Positions 23,442 through 28,036 of a stretch of 28,036 nt of DNA are shown in pieces. The stretch is taken from positions 1-28,036 of the forward strand of contig CBDVBZ010000035.1 in NCBI GenBank assembly GCA_965372355.1, read 5' to 3'. Source of the stretch: CBDVBZ01 sp965372355. GTDB taxonomy: Bacteria > Krumholzibacteriota > Krumholzibacteriia > WVZY01. Within the stretch, counting starts at the first letter, position 1. Each line of letters starts with the position of its first letter. A model generated the notes under the pieces. It did not search any database. It saw nothing but the letters and a program-made list of their open reading frames with translations, and was not told where the DNA came from. The translations under genes were made by a program, and so were the position numbers.

Positions 23442-25616
23442 TCAGCTCGCGTCGCGAATGCTCAGACTGATCCGTCCGCGCTCGAGATCGATCTCCATCA
23501 CCCGAACGCGCACGTTCTGTCCAACGTGCAGGACATCTGCCGGGTCCCGCACAAAACGATCGGCGATCTTGCTGACATGCACAAGACCGTCCTGATGTAC
23601 GCCGATATCGACGAATGCGCCGAACTGCGTCACGTTGGTAACAACGCCGTTCATCACCATATCCTTCTTCAAGTCTTCAATGCTCTCGACACCTTCGAGG
23701 AATTCGACCACCTCGAAATCATCTCTGGGGTCACGCCCGGGCTTCTCGAGTTCTTGAACGATATCCTCCAGGGTGTAGAGTCCAACCGTATCGTCGATGT
23801 AAGCCTTGATATCGATTGCGCGGACCGACTTGCTGTCCCCGATGAGTTGATCGACCTTGCGACCCAAATCGGATGCGATCCTCTCGACCAGCGCATATCG
23901 CTCAGGATGAACCGCGGAGTCGTCCAGCGGATTGTCGCCCTTCACGCGAAGAAAGCCGGCTGCTTGTTCGAAGGTCTTCTCACCGAGGCCGGTCACCTTC
24001 TTGAATTCCTTGCGGTCCCGAAAGCGTCCGGAAGCATCCCGGTAGGCCACGATACCCTTGGCAATTCTACTGCTGATACCGGACACGTATGCGAGCAATG
24101 CGGATGATGCCGTGTTAACGTCCACGCCGACGTTGTTCACACAGGATCGAACGACAGCGTCGAGCTTCTGCTTCAAGAGTTTCTGGTCGACGTCATGCTG
24201 ATACTGCCCCACACCGATCGACTTGGGATCGATCTTGACAAGCTCGGAGAGCGGGTCCTGCAGGCGGCGGCCAATCGAAACCGCACCGCGGACGGTCACG
24301 TCGTGGTCGGGGAGTTCCTCGCGTGCGATCTCGGAGGCCGAGTACACCGAGGCCCCGGACTCGTTTACGGTGAGGCCTTTGACGCTGGGGCGCGACGTTT
24401 TCAGGTAACGCGTCACAACCGCCAGCGTTTCTCTGCCGCCGGTCCCGTTGCCCACGGAAACGCCTTCAATATCGGAAAACCTCTCGAACCACCGATCAAA
24501 CGCCTTCTCGGTACCTGCCACGTCCTCACGCGGCGCCGTGGGATACACCACGCCGTGATCGAGTAGCTGTCCGGTCGGTCCGAGCACAACGACTTTGCAC
24601 CCGGTTCGGTACCCCGGGTCGATGGCCATGACGGACCTGTCTCCAAACGGGGCCGCCATGAGCAAATCGCGAAGATTCGAGGCAAAGACATCGATCGCAG
24701 CGGTGTCCGCCTCGAGTTTCAACTCTGCCCGGATCTCGGTCTGCAGCTGAGGCCCGAGAAGACGATCGTAAGCGTCCGCCGCCGCCTCGTGTATCTGATC
24801 GGCCCAGATAGAGGCGCGGCCGCCCAGGACGCCATCGCTCAACAAGGAACGGGCGACCTCGACGTCCGGCGTGATGCGGCATGTCAGGAAGCCTTCTTTC
24901 TCGCCTCTCATAATGGCGAGAAACCGATGCGATGGGATACGCAGGAGGGCTTCGCTGAAATCGTAGTAATCCGTGAATTTGCTCTTCTCTTGCGCCTTGC
25001 CTCGCGCAGCGCGGGACTCGATGACCCCTTTCTTCCAGGTCAGATCTCGGACTCTCGCCCGCCATTCGGCGTTCTCTGTAATCCGTTCCGCGACGATATC
25101 TCGCGCCCCTCGAAGCGCGTCCTCTGCGGAGTCCACGCCTTTGTCCGGGACCACAAAGTCACCCGCGATCGCCAGCGGATCGCCGGCCACGTCACCCTGA
25201 GCCCACATGCGATCCGCCAGAGGCTCGAGGCCCTTCTCCTTCGCCATCGTCGCCCGAGTCCGGCGCTTAGGCCGGTATGGCAGATACAGGTCTTCCAGAT
25301 CCGCTCGGGTTGTCGTTGCGACGATGGCAGCGTGAAGCTCGGGGGTGAGTTTGTCCTGCTCGCTGATGCTGTCGAGGACGACCTGTTTGCGATCATGAAA
25401 CGCGCGATGGAACTCGAGACGTTCCATCGTTTTTGCAATGGTTGCATCCTCCGCGCCACCCGTCGCTTCCTTTCGGTAGCGTGCGATAAACGGCACCGTG
25501 CACCCCTCATCGAGCAAGCCGATCACCGCGGCGGCAGACCCGCGCGCGACCTCGAGCTCGGAAGCTATGATCCCCGCAAAGTCGGGTTCTGGAAGTTTGA
25601 CGGATGGTTGTGTCAT
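23442..25616 (-). CDS. tex: Tex, RNA-binding transcription accessory protein
   Basis: A 724-residue Tex protein, a conserved nucleic-acid-binding factor linked to transcription and related to eukaryotic Spt6. The order is normal: N-terminal helical domains (VARGSAAAVIGLLDEGCTVP, FIARYRKEATGG), YqgF/RNase H-like domain (MAIDPGYRTGCKVVVLGPTG), helix-hairpin-helix domains (GVGQYQHDVDQKLL, VNTASSALLAYVSGI, RKEFKKVTGLGEKTFEQAAG) and a C-terminal S1 domain (TQFGAFVDIGVHQDGLVHVS). The protein ends right after S1, without the longer tail of some homologues. The ATG overlaps the stop of the upstream YkgJ-type gene by 4 bp (ATGA), so the two are probably co-translated. No terminator was recognised downstream on this strand. 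Confidence 0.96.
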   Translation of the reverse strand: MTQPSVKLPEPDFAGIIASELEVARGSAAAVIGLLDEGCTVPFIARYRKEATGGAEDATIAKTMERLEFHRAFHDRKQVVLDSISEQDKLTPELHAAIVATTTRADLEDLYLPYRPKRRTRATMAKEKGLEPLADRMWAQGDVAGDPLAIAGDFVVPDKGVDSAEDALRGARDIVAERITENAEWRARVRDLTWKKGVIESRAARGKAQEKSKFTDYYDFSEALLRIPSHRFLAIMRGEKEGFLTCRITPDVEVARSLLSDGVLGGRASIWADQIHEAAADAYDRLLGPQLQTEIRAELKLEADTAAIDVFASNLRDLLMAAPFGDRSVMAIDPGYRTGCKVVVLGPTGQLLDHGVVYPTAPREDVAGTEKAFDRWFERFSDIEGVSVGNGTGGRETLAVVTRYLKTSRPSVKGLTVNESGASVYSASEIAREELPDHDVTVRGAVSIGRRLQDPLSELVKIDPKSIGVGQYQHDVDQKLLKQKLDAVVRSCVNNVGVDVNTASSALLAYVSGISSRIAKGIVAYRDASGRFRDRKEFKKVTGLGEKTFEQAAGFLRVKGDNPLDDSAVHPERYALVERIASDLGRKVDQLIGDSKSVRAIDIKAYIDDTVGLYTLEDIVQELEKPGRDPRDDFEVVEFLEGVESIEDLKKDMVMNGVVTNVTQFGAFVDIGVHQDGLVHVSKIADRFVRDPADVLHVGQNVRVRVMEIDLERGRISLSIRDAS

Positions 25617-25981
25617 GCTTTCGATTTCCGCCCGCTCAGGCGACGACAGAGTTCTTCCTGTTTGGGTGTTGATGGATAGGTTCTACAAACTTGCGGTCTT
25701 GCTTCGTATACACCACAAGAATATCTGCCATTATTCTCTTCTAAGAAAAAGCAATCTCCGTTTTCTTGAAAATCCATAAAGTATTCTTCAACTGCGTTCC
25801 CTTTTTGGTTTGCAAACACATCCCAACGTAATCCTGTCGCTTGTTCTAACACCCTGATGTCATTTTTCGATAATTCTACATAAGGGTACTTTTTGCAGCA
25901 TTGACCACATTGCTGACATATCTCGCCTAATATAACAGTTTCCAAAACTCGCGCCATCCTCCAGGTTAGTGCTTTACACAA
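25613..25981 (-). CDS. YkgJ-type cysteine-cluster protein (Zn/Fe-binding), AT-rich gene
   Basis: Up to 122 residues. The pattern ICQQCGQCCKK, later GDCFFLE, YSCGVYEARPQVCRTYP, is the cysteine cluster of the YkgJ/UPF0153 family, predicted to bind zinc or an iron-sulfur centre; its biological role is unknown. The gene is visibly richer in A and T than its neighbours and uses codons such as AAA, TTA and ATA that are uncommon around it, up to about its last ten codons. The start is uncertain. The frame begins at TTG 25981, only about 3 nt after the predicted transcription start. The ATG at 25957 directly abuts GGAGG, and the TTG at 25945 lies 12 nt behind it. Its stop overlaps the tex start, an odd partnership between a possibly acquired gene and a housekeeping gene. 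Confidence 0.82.
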   Translation of the reverse strand: MCKALTWRMARVLETVILGEICQQCGQCCKKYPYVELSKNDIRVLEQATGLRWDVFANQKGNAVEEYFMDFQENGDCFFLEENNGRYSCGVYEARPQVCRTYPSTPKQEELCRRLSGRKSKA

Positions 25982-25990
25982 ATTGGAATA

Positions 25991-26018
25991 ATTATCGAGC
26001 TCGCGGGGTGCCTGTCAG
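25991..26018 (-). promoter_or_regulatory. Sigma-70-type promoter for the ykgJ-type/tex operon
   Basis: On the minus strand, -35 CTGACA (5 of 6) and -10 GATAAT (5 of 6) with a 16-bp spacer. The start of transcription would be near 25984. The -35 lies inside one arm of a 7-bp inverted repeat (GTCAGTT/AACTGAC), which could allow repressor binding. Confidence 0.48.
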
Positions 26019-26305
26019 TTCCTTTCTAACTAATGAAAACTGACCTTACCCCTTACTTGTGTTTCAGACTATGTGACTGTGCTTTGCAGCAAGGCCATCT
26101 TGATGCGTAGAGAGGTTATCAACTCGCCGATTCCCGTTCAACGTTCATCACGACAACTTGAGCGGCAGTAGACATAACCACTTGGTACATAACAAGTTGG
26201 TGCCACGAGACGATTTTGCTCGAACATTTGTCGCCACTTTAGCCGCGTGAAAGACCATGTTAACCGCTCAGTTGGCCTGTGTTGAGAAGAAAGACGGCAT
26301 TGCCC

Positions 26306-26335
26306 GTGTCATTCGGGATGCGTTTGTCCTATAAT
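26306..26335 (+). promoter_or_regulatory. Promoter giving a probable leaderless mRNA
   Basis: A perfect -10 TATAAT (26330-26335) with -35-like GTGTCA (4 of 6) 18 bp upstream. Only 7 bases separate the -10 from the ATG at 26343, so transcription should begin at or next to the start codon. No ribosome-binding site precedes the ATG, consistent with leaderless translation. Confidence 0.48.
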
Positions 26336-26342
26336 CCCTCTC

Positions 26343-27710
26343 ATGAGACGCGTTGGTGTCCTGCCAGTTTGTCTTGTGATTCTCGTCGCCGGCATGGCCA
26401 TGGCGGATGCACCGGTCCCCGTCGCGCTCAGTGACAGGATCGGGCTCGAGATCGACCGCCAGGAACGGGATGACTACGGTCTCTTCCCCGACATCGCGGG
26501 GTTTCGTAGCGCGCAGATCTTTCGCGTATCTACCGACAAATACCGTGTTGACTACACGTTCGACGATGGTGGAGATATCGAGAACAGCTCGAGAACGGTA
26601 ACGGCGGAGACCTTCGAGAACACCCGCCTACACGTGAAGGTGGCCGAGGCCTACATGGATACGCGCGAGCGTGCAGGTGAGAATATCGAAGCGCTCGTTA
26701 TCTATCAGATGGCGCTGCGATATTCGATCGACCACCGTTACGAGACTACGGTGAGCCTTCTCGAAGAGCTCCAGCAGAACTACCCCGCCCAGTTCGATTC
26801 GCTCGGCGCCGCCGAGCTCATCGATAACGCGCGCCAGCTTGCCGGCTCGCAGGCCGTGCTTTCCGAACCTCAGTCTCTTATCGATATCAGCGGACGAACT
26901 CGGGCGTATATTTTCTCCGGCTTCTACGGGCTGTGGCTCAGTATCGCCATACCGGCAGCGCTCGAAGCGGACTCTGAGGAGGCCTATGCCTTGTCGCTGC
27001 TCACCATCCCCGCCCTGTCGATCCTCGTGGCCAACAGGGTGATGAAGGGGCGCAACGTCACGCGTGCCGATGCAAGCTTGATCAGTGCCGGAGCATCGCT
27101 GGGAACGTGGCAGGGGTTGGGTTGGGCCGGGCTCGCCGACACCGATGGCAACGCTGTTGTTGGCGCCGGAGTAGCCGGTGGACTGGCTGGCATCGGTCTC
27201 GCCGGCATCATCAACCACTCCACGACTCTCACCACTGGCCACGCCGACTTGATCGGTTCCGGCATATGGTGGGGCGCCTGGTTCGGTCTGCTGGCGGCGA
27301 TGCTCGCCAACGTGGACGACGGAGACGATGTTTTGAGAAGCATGCTCATCGGCAGCGATGTGCTCGTTTTGGGGGCCGCGCTGGGCGCGAGAAACACGAC
27401 ACTATCACGCCGACGTGTCCGTTTTATGAATCTCGGAGGCGTCCTGGGCGGCGTTGCCGGCGTGGGGATCCTGTTGCTGGCACAACCCGACGACGAGCAA
27501 TCCGTCGCCACGATTCTCGGCGCCACGAGCATCGCCGGCGCCTGGCTTGCGCTGCATGCCTCGCGGGAAGAAGCGTCGGTACAAACCTCTCAGCACACAC
27601 CGGCGCATACAGGCAAATGGGACCTTCGCCCCAACGTTGAACTTCGTTTGGTGGGCCGCGGAAGAGAAGTCCAGCGCATTCTGCACTTCGGTTTCACTGC
27701 ATCGTTCTGA
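26343..27710 (+). CDS. Unrecognised exported membrane protein with four two-helix repeats
   Basis: A 455-residue protein I cannot assign to a named family. A signal peptide (1-21, ending in AMA before DAP) is followed by a mixed region (about 25-90) and a helical, TPR-like region (95-170). The rest is four similar units of about 50-58 residues, starting near 185, 241, 299 and 358. Each has a Gly-rich membrane helix (FSGFYGLWLS, SAGASLGTWQGL, IGSGIWWGAWFGL, NLGGVLGGVAGV), a short acidic turn (ADSEE, ADTDGN, VDDGDD, QPDDEQ) and a second small-residue helix. That predicts eight membrane helices. The last 30 residues look beta-like and end in Phe. Translation must start at 26343 for the signal peptide. 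The preceding promoter suggests a leaderless mRNA. No catalytic residues are apparent. Confidence 0.8.
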   Translation: MRRVGVLPVCLVILVAGMAMADAPVPVALSDRIGLEIDRQERDDYGLFPDIAGFRSAQIFRVSTDKYRVDYTFDDGGDIENSSRTVTAETFENTRLHVKVAEAYMDTRERAGENIEALVIYQMALRYSIDHRYETTVSLLEELQQNYPAQFDSLGAAELIDNARQLAGSQAVLSEPQSLIDISGRTRAYIFSGFYGLWLSIAIPAALEADSEEAYALSLLTIPALSILVANRVMKGRNVTRADASLISAGASLGTWQGLGWAGLADTDGNAVVGAGVAGGLAGIGLAGIINHSTTLTTGHADLIGSGIWWGAWFGLLAAMLANVDDGDDVLRSMLIGSDVLVLGAALGARNTTLSRRRVRFMNLGGVLGGVAGVGILLLAQPDDEQSVATILGATSIAGAWLALHASREEASVQTSQHTPAHTGKWDLRPNVELRLVGRGREVQRILHFGFTASF

Positions 27711-27983
27711 TCCCCTGCTTCGTCAGGACCCGCTTTCCCGGTGTGGCCAACGCCACGAGCGCACCTCGAGCCAAGTACGTGTGTTCAATTGATGCAGTTG
27801 CATTATGTCCGCCGTCGTCGGCTGCTGCCATCCGCTGGCCCGTATAGGCTTTTGGGTAGATACGGGCCTATCGCGGGCCTGCACACGGTGTGTACCGCAA
27901 ACGAACGAGCACTACAGGAGCCCATCTGACGACACGAAGGTGACTAACCAGAGCAAGGACATGGGGGAAGTTGTTGTGAAGAA
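27711..27983. other. Non-coding gap with tandem hairpins
   Basis: No gene recognised. The left half shows nothing distinctive; the right half contains the inverted repeats listed separately (27837-27868 and 27873-27898). It lies downstream of the membrane-protein gene and of the tRNA on the opposite strand, so it could terminate both. Confidence 0.4.
27837..27868. repeat. Nine-base-pair inverted repeat, possible terminator or RNA structure
   Basis: GGCCCGTAT (27837-27845) pairs perfectly with ATACGGGCC (27860-27868) around a 14-nt loop. A second, smaller palindrome follows (GCGG and ACAC pairing with GTGT and CCGC, 27873-27898). There is no T-tract on either side. The position is about 125 bp after the membrane-protein stop. 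Confidence 0.42.
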
Positions 27984-28036
27984 TGGTGCCCCCGAGACGA
28001 TTCGAACGTCCGACACCCGGTTTAGGAAAGCGAATG
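27984..28036 (-). tRNA. 3' part of a tRNA, probably tRNA-Arg(CCU); 5' end outside window
   Basis: Read on the minus strand, the last 53 nt of a tRNA are present. The T-arm is GGACG-TTCGAAT-CGTCT (five pairs), followed by the 3' acceptor strand CGGGGGC, discriminator A and an encoded CCA. With a five-base variable loop the anticodon loop is TTCCTAA, giving anticodon CCU (Arg) with U33 and A37. In that fold the anticodon stem has a C/C mismatch at positions 30-40. The 5' acceptor strand and most of the D-arm lie beyond the window edge, so the anticodon call is less sure than the tRNA call. Confidence 0.75.

Larger units (their letters stand above)
25982..26342. other. AT-richer intergenic region between divergent genes
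   Basis: 361 bp without a supported gene and with lower GC than the flanks. It holds the divergent promoters of the ykgJ-type/tex operon (25991-26018) and of the membrane protein (26306-26335). A GTCAGTT/AACTGAC inverted repeat (about 26014-26042) overlaps the former. A second imperfect palindrome (ACCA-CTTG pairing with CAAGTTGGT, 26177-26201) lies between them. Either could be an operator. Confidence 0.5.

Noticed and set aside
23004..24107. A 367-codon plus-strand frame across the DUF5916/tex junction
   Set aside because: It is antisense to the start of the DUF5916 gene and the end of tex, both with strong family signatures; its own product has no recognisable domain.
26177..26260. Integron attC-like recombination site in the AT-rich gap
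   Set aside because: Some AAC and GTT core-like triplets and a partial palindrome are present, but the arms do not pair as in attC and only one such site is seen, with no integrase or cassette array.

Overview
The window comes from a moderately GC-rich, Gram-negative-type bacterium. It has lipoprotein signal sequences, a DUF5916-type envelope beta-barrel, an AbgT transporter, an OPT transporter and a Tex protein. The mix (DUF35/thiolase pair, TMTC-like glycosyltransferase with TPRs, GH130, DUF5916) would fit an uncultured lineage of the FCB superphylum or a neighbouring candidate phylum. That placement is an impression from gene content only. There is no prophage, CRISPR array, insertion sequence or obvious defence locus.

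Layout. 3-3583 (+): the end of a TPR-like protein, an OFA-type MFS transporter and a coupled ABC exporter. 3677-5603 (-): a thiolase-fold protein lacking the catalytic cysteines, with its DUF35 partner, behind a good promoter and a leader of about 165 nt. 5932-7311 (-): a probable lipoprotein with an alpha/alpha-toroid look. 7441-11379 (-): a surface-glycan operon of GT-C-like membrane protein, polyprenyl-phosphate-type GT2 and methyltransferase, with a VOC protein behind it. 11513-13799 (-): an OPT transporter coupled to a two-TM helical protein. 14215-16831 (+): a malate dehydrogenase with an insertion, a terminator, then a GH130 enzyme. 16839-20225 (-): an AbgT transporter and a TMTC-like GT-C/TPR protein. 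20407-20955 (+): a coiled-coil lipoprotein. 20973-25981 (-): DUF5916 protein, tex and an AT-rich YkgJ-type Cys-cluster gene. 26343-27710 (+): an unrecognised membrane protein. 27984-28036 (-): the 3' part of a tRNA.

How the genes may work together. The GT2 enzyme probably charges a polyprenyl phosphate with a sugar. The adjacent GT-C-like protein, and possibly the TMTC-like protein, could use that donor outside the cytoplasmic membrane. The GH130 enzyme could recycle mannosides. The thiolase-like/DUF35 pair is a two-subunit acyl-CoA enzyme whose missing cysteines argue against ordinary thiolysis. Most other genes look like independent transport and housekeeping units.

The two least explained items are the cysteine-less thiolase/DUF35 pair and the protein at 26343-27710. 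The latter seems to be built from four copies of a two-helix membrane hairpin and has a promoter suggesting a leaderless mRNA.
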